From assembly GCA_900764045.1 (NCBI GenBank), contig CAAFMN010000099.1, positions 62,001 through 126,000 of the forward strand: 64,000 bases of DNA. Reading direction: 5' to 3'. The notes below the pieces were generated by a model, which made no database searches, was not told the DNA's origin, and worked only from the letters and a program-made list of their open reading frames with translations. The translations under genes and the position numbers were made by a program. Positions 16,290 through 24,367 of this stretch are shown piece by piece. Within the stretch, counting starts at the first letter, position 1. Each line of letters starts with the position of its first letter. Source of the DNA: Clostridia bacterium. GTDB taxonomy: Bacteria; Bacillota; Clostridia; Lachnospirales; Bianqueaceae.

Positions 16290-16318
16290 TTGACAATTCA
16301 AGAAAAACACATTATAAT
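16290..16318 (+). promoter_or_regulatory. trp operon promoter
   Basis: A perfect pair: TTGACA (16290-16295), a 17-bp spacer and TATAAT (16313-16318). Transcription would start about 16325 and run into the T-box leader. Confidence 0.9.
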
Positions 16319-16324
16319 CTTTTT

Positions 16325-16597
16325 CATAAACCGTTGAAGCGGAGATAACGGTGGTTATGCTTCTACAGAGAATCCGGGATGCTGAGAACCGGATGAAACA
16401 CAGATCATCAAATGGACCGCTGAGGGTGCAGTCAAATGCGCATATGCGCAAAGTATTCTGCAACGTACAGGCATACGTCAGTTGCCGGGAGAATGTTGGT
16501 TCTCTGCTAAGCGCATGGAGCGATCCATGAAACAAGGTGGCACCGCGGATAAAGTATTATTCGTCCTTGACAGAAGTTTTCTGTCAAGGACTTTTTT
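16325..16597 (+). promoter_or_regulatory. T-box leader (tryptophan) with terminator
   Basis: The leader contains the T-box core AAGGTGGCACCGCGG (16534-16548), whose UGGC would pair with the uncharged tRNA 3' end. It is followed by a strong terminator: GTCCTTGACAG (16563-16573) pairs with CTGTCAAGGAC (16581-16591) before a run of T. Upstream are stem I elements with AGAGAA and GCTGAGAACCGG. A TGG triplet at 16413-16415, followed by ACC, is the best candidate specifier and matches tRNA-Trp, which fits the trp genes behind it. Uncharged tRNA-Trp should favour antitermination. Confidence 0.92.
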
Positions 16598-16619
16598 ATT
16601 GCCAAAAGGAGAAATGAAC

Positions 16620-18086
16620 ATGAAGATTATCCCCAGCCTGGATGAAGTTTTGGAGCTTGCCCGTTCCGGACAATACCGAACGGTACCGTTAAGCTGCGAG
16701 ATCCTGTCCGATATCTGTACGCCGATTGAAGCGCTCCGAATTCTGAAGAATCTATCCCTTCACTGCTATCTTCTGGAATCCGTCACCGAAAATGAACGAT
16801 GGGGACGCTACACTTTCCTGGGCTTTGACCCTAAGCTGGAGATCCGTTGTCTTGACGGCAAGATGCACATCGGAGACATCACCCTGAAGACCGATCATCC
16901 TTCCGATTACCTCCGCCAGATTCTGAGTCAGCACAAAAGCCCGCGCTTTTCCTATCTTCCGCCCTTTACCGGCGGTCTTGTCGGGTATTTCTCCTATGAT
17001 TACCTCAAATACAGCGAACCTTCTGTCCGGCGGGATACGCTGGACACCGAAGCGTTTCAGGATATGGATCTGATGCTTTTTGACAAAGTCATTGCCTTTG
17101 ACAACCTTAGGCAGAAGATCATCCTGATTGTCAATATGCTGCTTACGGATCCGGAGACGGGCTATAACAAGGCCATGCAGGATCTATCTCACCTTGCTTC
17201 CATCCTGCGCTCCTATCCGCAGAAAACGGAACCGGCCGGGCGGCTCCTAGGTGAGGTCACTCCCCTTTTTGACCGCGCCACCTATTGTTCCATGGTAGAA
17301 AAGGCCAAGAAGCATATCCACGAGGGAGATATCTTCCAAATCGTCCTATCCAACCGTCTGAGCGCTCCTTATGAGGGCAGTCTGCTAAATACCTACCGAA
17401 TTCTGCGCACGCTGAATCCCTCTCCCTATATGTTTTATTTTTCCGGAACCGATGTAGAGGTCGCCGGAGCCTCCCCGGAAACCCTGGTGAAATTGGAAGA
17501 CGGCGTTCTGCATACCTTTCCTCTTGCCGGAACCCGTCCCCGCGGCAAAACACCGGAGGAAGACAAGGCTTTGGAAAAAGAGCTCCTCTCCGATGAAAAG
17601 GAGCTGGCCGAACACAATATGCTGGTGGATCTGGGGCGCAATGATCTCGGCAAGCTCAGCCGCTTCGGCACCGTCGCTGTCGAGAGCCTCCATACCATTG
17701 AACGCTATTCCCATGTGATGCATATCGGTTCTACTGTCCGTGGAACTATCCGCCCCGATCTGGATGCCTTAAACGCAATCGAAGCCGTACTGCCTGCGGG
17801 TACGCTCTCCGGCGCTCCCAAAATCCGCGCCTGCCAGCTGATCGGAGAATTGGAAAACAACAAGCGCGGAATCTATGGCGGCGCTATCGGTTATCTGGAC
17901 TTTACCGGCAATATGGACACCTGCATCGCTATACGCATCGCCTATAAGAAAAACGGCCGGGTTTTTGTCCGGAGCGGCGCGGGTATCGTCGCCGATTCCA
18001 TTCCGGATAAGGAATACGACGAATGCATCAATAAGGCCCGCGCAGTTGTACGCGCACTGGAACTGGCCCAGGAGGTAGACACATGA
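16620..18086 (+). CDS. trpE: anthranilate synthase component I
   Basis: A 488-residue enzyme converting chorismate to anthranilate using ammonia supplied by TrpG. The N-terminal domain carries the tryptophan feedback element LLESV (in CYLLESVTENERWGRYTF). The C-terminal chorismate-binding domain has VAGASPETLVKL, AGTRPRGKTPEED, HNMLVDLGRNDLGK and AGTLSGAPKIRA. I chose the ATG at 16620 because AAAAGGAG lies at proper spacing; the ATG at 16614 is only 2 bp from that site, and codons further upstream lie in the T-box terminator. It overlaps trpG by 4 bp. Confidence 0.97.
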   Translation: MKIIPSLDEVLELARSGQYRTVPLSCEILSDICTPIEALRILKNLSLHCYLLESVTENERWGRYTFLGFDPKLEIRCLDGKMHIGDITLKTDHPSDYLRQILSQHKSPRFSYLPPFTGGLVGYFSYDYLKYSEPSVRRDTLDTEAFQDMDLMLFDKVIAFDNLRQKIILIVNMLLTDPETGYNKAMQDLSHLASILRSYPQKTEPAGRLLGEVTPLFDRATYCSMVEKAKKHIHEGDIFQIVLSNRLSAPYEGSLLNTYRILRTLNPSPYMFYFSGTDVEVAGASPETLVKLEDGVLHTFPLAGTRPRGKTPEEDKALEKELLSDEKELAEHNMLVDLGRNDLGKLSRFGTVAVESLHTIERYSHVMHIGSTVRGTIRPDLDALNAIEAVLPAGTLSGAPKIRACQLIGELENNKRGIYGGAIGYLDFTGNMDTCIAIRIAYKKNGRVFVRSGAGIVADSIPDKEYDECINKARAVVRALELAQEVDT

Positions 18087-18658
18087 TTCTCTTGATCGAT
18101 AACTATGACAGCTTTTCCTATAATCTTTATCAGCTTCTCGGAGAGCTGAATCCGGACATCCGTGTGATTCGTAACGATGAACTGACGGTAGATGAGATCC
18201 AGGCGCTGCGTCCCAGCCATATTCTTCTCTCTCCCGGCCCCGGCCATCCAGAAGACGCCGGTGTCATCATCAAAGTTGTGCAGGAGCTTGGTCCTAAGGT
18301 TCCCATATTGGGCGTCTGCCTGGGACATCAGGCCATTTGCGCTGCTTATGGAGCAACCATCACTTACGCAAAGAAGCTCATGCACGGTAAACAGTCAGAA
18401 GTTCAATTAGACCTGTCCAGTCCCCTGTTCTCCGGGTGCCAGACTCCGACCCCTGTCGCGAGATATCATTCTCTGGCGGCAGACCCTAAGACCCTTCCGG
18501 ATTGTCTAAAGGTCACCGCGTCCGTGGATGACGGCGAGGTCATGGCGGTAGAACACCTACAGTACCCGGTCTACGGCGTACAATTCCATCCGGAATCCAT
18601 TCTGACCCCAGAAGGAAAAACCATGTTGAATAATTTTTTGAATCTACAGGAGGTATAA
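18083..18658 (+). CDS. trpG: anthranilate synthase glutamine amidotransferase
   Basis: A 191-residue class I glutamine amidotransferase supplying ammonia to TrpE. It shows DNYDSFSYNLYQ at the N-terminus, LSPGPGHPEDAG, the nucleophile Cys in GVCLGHQAI, and the His-Glu pair in VQFHPESI. It is separate from TrpE and TrpD, not fused. It overlaps trpE by 4 bp and ends 4 bp before trpD. Such a protein can also serve PabB (folate), but no pabB is nearby. Confidence 0.95.
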   Translation: MILLIDNYDSFSYNLYQLLGELNPDIRVIRNDELTVDEIQALRPSHILLSPGPGHPEDAGVIIKVVQELGPKVPILGVCLGHQAICAAYGATITYAKKLMHGKQSEVQLDLSSPLFSGCQTPTPVARYHSLAADPKTLPDCLKVTASVDDGEVMAVEHLQYPVYGVQFHPESILTPEGKTMLNNFLNLQEV

Positions 18659-18662
18659 TACC

Positions 18663-19694
18663 ATGATTCAGGAAGCCATCGTAAAAATCGTCAACAAAGA
18701 GGATCTTACCTATGAGGAAGCCTACTCCGTCATGAACGAGATCATGAGCGGCGAGACAACCCCCACGCAGAACGCTGCCTTTCTGGCGGCTCTCTCCACC
18801 AAAAGCACCAAGGCGGAAACCATACCTGAGATTGCCGGCTGCGCGGCGGCCATGCGGGAACACGCCGTCCGTGTAGATACCGAAATGGAGCTTATGGAGA
18901 TCGTAGGAACCGGCGGAGACGGCGCACACAGCTTTAATATTTCTACAACCGCTGCCCTTGTGACCGCGTCCGGCGGAATCAAAATGGCAAAGCACGGCAA
19001 TCGCGCCGCTTCCTCCCGATGCGGCACCGCGGATTGTCTGGAAGCTCTAGGCGTCAACATCGAACAGAGTCCGGCCAAATGCGCTGAACTTCTGGAAAAG
19101 GTCGGCATGTGCTTCTTTTTCGCTCAGAAATATCATTCCTCTATGCGCTATGTTGGATCCATCCGCAAGGAGCTGGGAATTCGTACCGTATTCAATATTC
19201 TGGGACCGCTGACCAATCCCGGCCGTCCCCAGACACAGCTTCTGGGCGTATATGACGCGTATCTGGTAGAACCGCTGGCACAGGTTCTGATCAGCCTGGG
19301 CGTAAAGCGCGGGATGGTCGTCTATGGTCAGGATAAGTTGGATGAGATCTCTCTGAGCGCTCCTACTTCTGTCTGCGAATTTAAGGATGGATGGTTTAAA
19401 TCCTATACGATCGCTCCGGAGGACTTTGGCCTGAAGCACTGTGCTAAATCGGACCTTACCGGAGGCAGCCCGCAGGAAAACGCACAGATCACTCTGGATA
19501 TTCTTGGCGGCGCACAAGGTCCGAAACGGGACGCGGTCCTTATGAACGCCGGTGCGGCGCTCTATCTTGCCGGCAAAGCCGATGACCTTGCGCAGGGGAT
19601 CCGTCTTGCCGGTAGTCTGATCGACTCCGGTGCGGCCATGCGAACCCTCCAGAAGCTGATCACCTTGAGCAATACTCCGGAGGAGCAGCTATGA
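18663..19694 (+). CDS. trpD: anthranilate phosphoribosyltransferase
   Basis: A 343-residue enzyme joining anthranilate and PRPP to phosphoribosylanthranilate. The signature GTGGDGAHSFNISTTAALV contains the PRPP pyrophosphate loop. KHGNRAASSRCGTADCLEALG and RKELGIRTVFNILGPLTNP are standard family blocks. Full length. An AGGAGG site precedes the ATG at 18663; the stop overlaps trpC by 4 bp. Confidence 0.97.
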   Translation: MIQEAIVKIVNKEDLTYEEAYSVMNEIMSGETTPTQNAAFLAALSTKSTKAETIPEIAGCAAAMREHAVRVDTEMELMEIVGTGGDGAHSFNISTTAALVTASGGIKMAKHGNRAASSRCGTADCLEALGVNIEQSPAKCAELLEKVGMCFFFAQKYHSSMRYVGSIRKELGIRTVFNILGPLTNPGRPQTQLLGVYDAYLVEPLAQVLISLGVKRGMVVYGQDKLDEISLSAPTSVCEFKDGWFKSYTIAPEDFGLKHCAKSDLTGGSPQENAQITLDILGGAQGPKRDAVLMNAGAALYLAGKADDLAQGIRLAGSLIDSGAAMRTLQKLITLSNTPEEQL

Positions 19695-20473
19695 ATACCC
19701 TGGATCTTCTGGCCGATCACGCAAGGCTCCGTGTAAGAGAGAAACAGGAACAGCGTCCGCTCGCCCTGATCCGTGAGGAGGCGCTTGCGCTTCCTTCCGG
19801 TGACTTCTCCTTTGAAAAAGCGCTGCGGCGTCCCGGGCTCTCCTTTATCTGCGAATGCAAAAAGGCTTCTCCCTCCAAGGGGCTGATCTCTCCGGATTTT
19901 CCGTATCTACAGATTGCTCGGGAATATGAACGTGCCGGGGCCGACTGCCTCTCTGTCCTGACCGAACCCAAATGGTTTCTCGGCAGCGACCGGATTCTGC
20001 AGGAGATTGCCGCCAATGTCTCTCTCCCCTGTCTGCGTAAAGATTTTACCGTAGACCCCTATATGATCTATGAAGCAAAGCTCCTGGGAGCTTCTGCTGT
20101 CCTCCTGATCGTAGCCATTCTGGATGAGGCACAGCTTAAGGATCACCTTCTTCTCTGCGACAGGCTGGGACTGAGCGCACTGGTTGAGGTTCATAACGAA
20201 CAGGAAGCCGAGATCGCCATCCGCGCCGGTGCCCGGATTCTGGGCGTCAACAACCGGAATCTGAAGGATTTCTCTGTGGATGCCTCCAACAGTCTCCGTC
20301 TGCGGCGCCGGATTCCACGCGACATCCTCTTTGTCTCCGAAAGCGGTATCCGCAGCCGTGGGGATGTTGCCAAACTGGAAGACATGGAAGCGGATGCCGT
20401 ACTCATCGGCGAGGCATTGATGCGGGCGCCGGATAAGAGCGCTATGCTGCGCGAGCTGCGGGGAATATCATGA
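19691..20473 (+). CDS. trpC: indole-3-glycerol phosphate synthase
   Basis: A 260-residue (beta/alpha)8 enzyme that closes the indole ring. It has the block ending FICECKKASPSKGLI, the catalytic segment CLRKDFTVDPYMIYEAK, the ILGVNNRNLKDF block and the phosphate-binding end VSESGIRSRGDVAKLE. It is monofunctional, not fused to TrpF. It overlaps trpD and trpF by 4 bp each, which suggests tight translational coupling. Confidence 0.97.
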   Translation: MNTLDLLADHARLRVREKQEQRPLALIREEALALPSGDFSFEKALRRPGLSFICECKKASPSKGLISPDFPYLQIAREYERAGADCLSVLTEPKWFLGSDRILQEIAANVSLPCLRKDFTVDPYMIYEAKLLGASAVLLIVAILDEAQLKDHLLLCDRLGLSALVEVHNEQEAEIAIRAGARILGVNNRNLKDFSVDASNSLRLRRRIPRDILFVSESGIRSRGDVAKLEDMEADAVLIGEALMRAPDKSAMLRELRGIS

Positions 20474-21075
20474 CCAAAATCAAACTATGCGGAATGACCT
20501 GTCCGGAGGATATCCAGACCGCCAATCTTCTGATGCCGGACTATATCGGATTTGTTCTGTCCCCTGTCAGCCGCCGCTATATCAGCAGCTCTCAGGCGGC
20601 AGCGCTGAAAAAACTTCTCTCCCCCCAGATTGCGGCGGTCGGTGTCTTTGTACGGGAAGAGGTGGAAACCGTAGCTGAGCTTCTAAATCGCGGCGTTCTG
20701 GATGCCGCACAGCTCCACGGCGGGGAGGACGCCCTCTATCTAGCGCGTCTGCGCGCTCTGACGGATCGGCCGATTCTTCAGGCTTTCCGTGTCCATGGCC
20801 CGGAAGCTCTAGACGCCGCCCTGCGATCTCCGGCCGATATGATTCTTCTGGACTCCGGAGCCGGCAGCGGAAAGCGCTTTAACTGGGATCTCCTCCTTAC
20901 ATTCCCCCGCCCCTATTTTCTTGCGGGAGGCCTGACGCCGGAAAACGCGGCCGACGCAGTCTCCGCTTTGCATCCCTATGCGCTGGATGTAAGCTCAGGA
21001 ATCGAAACCGACGGAAAAAAAGATCCAGCGAAAATGAAAGCATTTGTTGAAACTATAAGAAATATGAAAGGATGA
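20470..21075 (+). CDS. trpF: phosphoribosylanthranilate isomerase
   Basis: A 201-residue (beta/alpha)8 isomerase carrying out the Amadori step. The start KIKLCGMTCPEDIQTAN contains the catalytic Cys, and DYIGFVLSPVSRRYIS, VGVFVREE, AQLHGGED, LLDSGAGSGKRFNW and LAGGLTPENAADAV follow in family order. It starts inside the trpC stop (4-bp overlap) and ends 6 bp before trpB. Confidence 0.95.
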   Translation: MTKIKLCGMTCPEDIQTANLLMPDYIGFVLSPVSRRYISSSQAAALKKLLSPQIAAVGVFVREEVETVAELLNRGVLDAAQLHGGEDALYLARLRALTDRPILQAFRVHGPEALDAALRSPADMILLDSGAGSGKRFNWDLLLTFPRPYFLAGGLTPENAADAVSALHPYALDVSSGIETDGKKDPAKMKAFVETIRNMKG

Positions 21076-21081
21076 TATACC

Positions 21082-22272
21082 ATGACCAATCCAAACGGAC
21101 GCTTCGGCATTCACGGCGGGCAATATATCCCCGAAACGCTGATGAACGCGGTAATTGAACTGGAACAGGCATATAATCATTATAAAGAAGATCCGGATTT
21201 TCAGCGGGAACTTACCGATCTTCTGAACAACTACGCCGGACGCCCTTCCCGGCTCTATTATGCCCGGAAGATGACACAGGACCTGGGCGGCGCTAAGATC
21301 TACCTGAAAAGGGAGGATCTGAACCATACCGGCGCTCATAAGATCAACAACGTCCTTGGCCAGGCACTTCTCGCTAAAAAAATGGGTAAAACCCGCCTGA
21401 TCGCGGAGACCGGCGCCGGTCAGCACGGTGTAGCCACCGCGACGGCCGCGGCCCTCATGGGTATGGAATGCGTCGTATTCATGGGAAAAGAAGATACCGT
21501 CCGTCAGGCTCTCAACGTCTACCGGATGCGCCTTCTGGGAACAGAAGTCATTCCTGTCACAACCGGAACCGCAACCCTGAAGGATGCCGTCTCGGAAGCC
21601 ATGCGGGAATGGACGAACCGGATTGAGGATACCCATTACTGCCTCGGTTCTGTCATGGGACCCCATCCTTTTCCGACAATGGTCCGGGATTTTCAGGCAG
21701 TCATCTCCCGGGAGATCCGTGAACAGCTTCTGGAAAAAGAAGGACGTCTGCCAGATGCTGTCATTGCCTGCGTCGGCGGCGGTTCCAATGCTATCGGAAG
21801 CTTCTACCACTTTATCCAGGATCCCTCTGTCCGCCTGATCGGCTGTGAAGCAGCAGGACGCGGAATCGACACCTTTGAGACGGCCGCTACCGTCAACACC
21901 GGAAAGCTTGGTATCTTCCACGGCATGAAATCCTACTTCTGCCAGGATTCCTACGGGCAGATCGCGCCGGTGTATTCCATCTCTGCAGGACTGGATTATC
22001 CGGGCGTCGGACCGGAGCACGCGCATCTGCATGATATCGGCCGTGCCGAATATGTCCCCGTTACAGATGATGAAGCCGTTAACGCTTTTGAGTATCTGTC
22101 ACGAACCGAGGGCATCATCCCGGCCATCGAATCCGCTCATGCCGTCGCCTATGCGATGAAACTCGCGCCGACGCTCTCACCGGATCAGATCATCGTTGTT
22201 ACCATCTCCGGCCGCGGAGATAAGGATTGTGCCGCAATCGCACGCTATCGAGGGGAGGATATCCATGAGTAA
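21082..22272 (+). CDS. trpB: tryptophan synthase beta subunit
   Basis: A 396-residue PLP enzyme condensing indole and serine. The N-terminus GRFGIHGGQYIPETLM fits TrpB1-type enzymes. The PLP lysine is in NHTGAHKINNVLGQ. A phosphate-binding glycine loop CVGGGSNAIGSF and the catalytic-region ETGAGQHGVATATAAA are present. The length is standard. It overlaps trpA by 8 bp and should form the alpha2-beta2 complex with it. Confidence 0.98.
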   Translation: MTNPNGRFGIHGGQYIPETLMNAVIELEQAYNHYKEDPDFQRELTDLLNNYAGRPSRLYYARKMTQDLGGAKIYLKREDLNHTGAHKINNVLGQALLAKKMGKTRLIAETGAGQHGVATATAAALMGMECVVFMGKEDTVRQALNVYRMRLLGTEVIPVTTGTATLKDAVSEAMREWTNRIEDTHYCLGSVMGPHPFPTMVRDFQAVISREIREQLLEKEGRLPDAVIACVGGGSNAIGSFYHFIQDPSVRLIGCEAAGRGIDTFETAATVNTGKLGIFHGMKSYFCQDSYGQIAPVYSISAGLDYPGVGPEHAHLHDIGRAEYVPVTDDEAVNAFEYLSRTEGIIPAIESAHAVAYAMKLAPTLSPDQIIVVTISGRGDKDCAAIARYRGEDIHE

Positions 22273-23038
22273 GATCGCTTCAGCTTTTGAAAACGGAAAG
22301 GCATTTATCGCTTTTATCACCTGCGGGGATCCGGACCTCGCGACAACGGCCGCCGCTGTCCGCGCTGCCGTACAGAATGGAGCGGATCTGATCGAACTGG
22401 GAATCCCCTTCTCCGATCCCACGGCGGAAGGTCCTGACATCCAAGGCGCCAATCTGCGCGCACTCCGCGGCGGCGTCACAACGGATCAAGTCTTTGCGTT
22501 GGTACGTGAGCTGCGCCGGGACGTAACCGTTCCTCTGGTTTTCATGACCTATGCCAATGTCGTCTTCTCTTACGGCACGGAACGGTTCCTTCATATCTGC
22601 CAGGAGGTTGGCATGGATGGTCTGATTCTACCGGATGTCCCCTACGAGGAAAAGGAGGAATTCGCCCCGCTCTGCCGCAAATACGGCGTCGATCTGATCT
22701 CCCTGATCGCTCCCACCTCTGCCGGCCGGATTGCCATGATCGCTCAGGAAGCGGAAGGCTTTCTGTATATCGTATCCAGCCTTGGCGTAACCGGAACACG
22801 GAGTGAAATCACCACGGATCTGGATTCCATCGTCCGGATCGTCCGTCAGAATACCCGCATTCCCTGTGCGATCGGTTTCGGGATCTCTACCCCGGAGCAG
22901 GCCCGGAAAATGGCGGATATCGCGGACGGAGCCATTGTCGGTTCCGCGATCGTCCGGCTTCTTGCGCAATACAAAAAAGAAGCGCCGGCCCACATTGGAG
23001 ACTATGTCCGAAAGATGAAACAGGCCTTGCGCTCCTGA
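22265..23038 (+). CDS. trpA: tryptophan synthase alpha subunit
   Basis: A 257-residue (beta/alpha)8 subunit that cleaves indole-3-glycerol phosphate and channels indole to TrpB. The catalytic Glu and Asp are in LIELGIPFSDPTAEGPDIQ and DGLILPDVPYEE, and the phosphate site is in SLGVTGTRSEI and GFGISTPEQA. The ATG at 22265 follows GAGGGGAGG and overlaps the trpB stop; codons upstream in the same frame belong to trpB. It is the last gene of the operon. Confidence 0.96.
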   Translation: MSKIASAFENGKAFIAFITCGDPDLATTAAAVRAAVQNGADLIELGIPFSDPTAEGPDIQGANLRALRGGVTTDQVFALVRELRRDVTVPLVFMTYANVVFSYGTERFLHICQEVGMDGLILPDVPYEEKEEFAPLCRKYGVDLISLIAPTSAGRIAMIAQEAEGFLYIVSSLGVTGTRSEITTDLDSIVRIVRQNTRIPCAIGFGISTPEQARKMADIADGAIVGSAIVRLLAQYKKEAPAHIGDYVRKMKQALRS

Positions 23039-23046
23039 AAGCCTCT

Positions 23047-23080
23047 ACGGCAGACGACACGGAACCCTCGTGCCGTTTTC
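23047..23080 (+). terminator. possible terminator after trpA
   Basis: ACGGCA (23047-23052) can pair with TGCCGT (23071-23076) before TTTTC. The loop is long and a competing CACG/CGTG stem exists, so this is only a weak terminator candidate. Confidence 0.4.
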
Positions 23081-23107
23081 TCATATTGCTGCCTATTCAG
23101 GTGCTCT

Positions 23108-23195
23108 ATCTGCATATATTTTAAAGAAGTATATGCAGATAATTCGGATAGAAGCTTGTTTTTCTGCACATAATATGCTATAATTATATGCAGAA
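23108..23195 (+). promoter_or_regulatory. two operator-like dyads at the fic promoter
   Basis: The half-site TCTGCATATA appears four times as two inverted pairs. ATCTGCATATA (23108-23118) with TATATGCAGAT (23130-23140) is perfect over 11 bp. TTCTGCACATA (23162-23172) with TATATGCAGAA (23185-23195) has one mismatch and brackets the -10 box. The gaps are 11 and 12 bp. The arrangement suggests a repressor site; the C-terminal winged-helix part of the Fic protein is a candidate ligand (inference). Confidence 0.55.
23156..23184 (+). promoter_or_regulatory. fic promoter
   Basis: TTGTTT (23156-23161), a 17-bp spacer and TATAAT (23179-23184). The start point would be about 23191. This rules out the ATG at 23188 and fixes translation at 23209. 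Confidence 0.75.
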
Positions 23196-23208
23196 AGGCT
23201 GGTGCTGT

Positions 23209-24255
23209 ATGAGAAAATTCGATTACTCCTTTTTGAATAACGGCTTACTGCCGGCAAGCCTTGTGAACCTCACTTCCAATATTGTAGCACTGAAAACCAT
23301 GGCAGGTGTGCGCAAGGACGAATACACGCAGATTTTTACGGAGTTGGAAGCTGTCGCAAAAGTGCAGTCCATCAAAAGCTCCAACGCCATTGAGGGCATC
23401 GTGACCAGCGACGAGCGTATCGCCGCCATTGTCAATCAGAACAGTGCCCCGCTGAACCACAACGAGGCGGAGATCGCAGGGTACAGAGATGCACTGAATG
23501 AGATCCACTTGGGCTATGAATACATCGACTTTCGGCAGAGCGACATTCTGCGGCTGCACGAAATAATGATGAACTTTGCTGGCTATGAGTATAGCGGTCA
23601 ATACAAGACGGACGATAATGTGATTCTGGAGATCGATGCCGACGGAAACCGCCGTGTCCGTTTCCGCCCTACGCCTGCAAGCGAAACGCCAAAAACAATG
23701 GAACAGTTGGAGCTTGCCTATCTAGATGCTCGAAACAATGCGAATATCAATCAGCTTCTTTTGATCCCCTGCGTCATTCTGGACTTTCTCTGCATCCATC
23801 CGTTCCGGGACGGCAACGGCAGAATGTCTCGTCTGCTCTCACTGCTGCTGTTATACAAAAACGGTTTTGATGCCGGGAAATATGTGTCCTTTGAGGAGCA
23901 GCTCAACAACTACAAGGCGTATTATTACGAGGCTCTGCGGCAGTCCTCGACAGGATGGGAAACGAATGAAAACTCCTATTTCCCCTTTATCGAGAATTTC
24001 CTCTCCACCCTCTATATGTGCTACAAAGAACTGGACAAGCGGTTTGCGGTGATACACGGTAAGAAGATCACAAAAAAAGCCCGTGTGGAGGCGACCCTTC
24101 TAAACAGCCTGACACCGCTATCCAAAGCCGAAATCTGCAAAATTCTCCCCGATGTCAGCCCCACAACCGTCGAAGCTGTTCTCGGCGCAATGGTCAAGAC
24201 TGGTTCGGTAAAGCGGATCGGAGCAGGACGAACAACGAGATATATTAAAGCATAA
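23209..24255 (+). CDS. Fic family protein with C-terminal winged helix
   Basis: A 348-residue Fic protein, probably an AMP-transferase acting on protein targets. The catalytic motif HPFRDGNGRMSRLL lies near residue 200. An N-terminal SSNAIEG (about 60-66) matches the inhibitory S/T-x-x-x-E-G/N helix, making it a class II, self-inhibited Fic. The flap is upstream of the catalytic helix (YSGQYKTDDNVIL). The last 60 residues (LSKAEICKILPDVSPTTVEAVL ... GRTTRYIKA) look like a winged helix. The ATG at 23209 is chosen because the promoter -10 lies at 23179-23184. The gene is monocistronic with its own strong terminator and no separate antitoxin gene. Confidence 0.9.
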   Translation: MRKFDYSFLNNGLLPASLVNLTSNIVALKTMAGVRKDEYTQIFTELEAVAKVQSIKSSNAIEGIVTSDERIAAIVNQNSAPLNHNEAEIAGYRDALNEIHLGYEYIDFRQSDILRLHEIMMNFAGYEYSGQYKTDDNVILEIDADGNRRVRFRPTPASETPKTMEQLELAYLDARNNANINQLLLIPCVILDFLCIHPFRDGNGRMSRLLSLLLLYKNGFDAGKYVSFEEQLNNYKAYYYEALRQSSTGWETNENSYFPFIENFLSTLYMCYKELDKRFAVIHGKKITKKARVEATLLNSLTPLSKAEICKILPDVSPTTVEAVLGAMVKTGSVKRIGAGRTTRYIKA

Positions 24256-24274
24256 CCGTTTCCGCCTTATATAC

Positions 24275-24319
24275 CCAACACAAAACGCCGGGTTTCAAAA
24301 ACCCGGCGTTTTGTGTTGG
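24275..24319 (+). terminator. strong bidirectional terminator between fic and metY
   Basis: A long stem pairs CCAACACAAAACGCCGGG with CCCGGCGTTTTGTGTTGG around a short loop. T-rich and A-rich arms allow use from both strands; the convergent metY ends at 24368. Confidence 0.88.
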
Positions 24320-24367
24320 AAATCATAACGAAACTGCCACACATTCGTGCGACAGCTCCCTTTTCTT

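Noticed and set aside
20995..22032. 345-codon minus-strand frame over trpB
   Set aside because: Antisense shadow of a fully conserved trpB.
23047..23080. Confident terminator after trpA
   Set aside because: Long loop, competing stems and a weak T run; kept only as a low-confidence feature.
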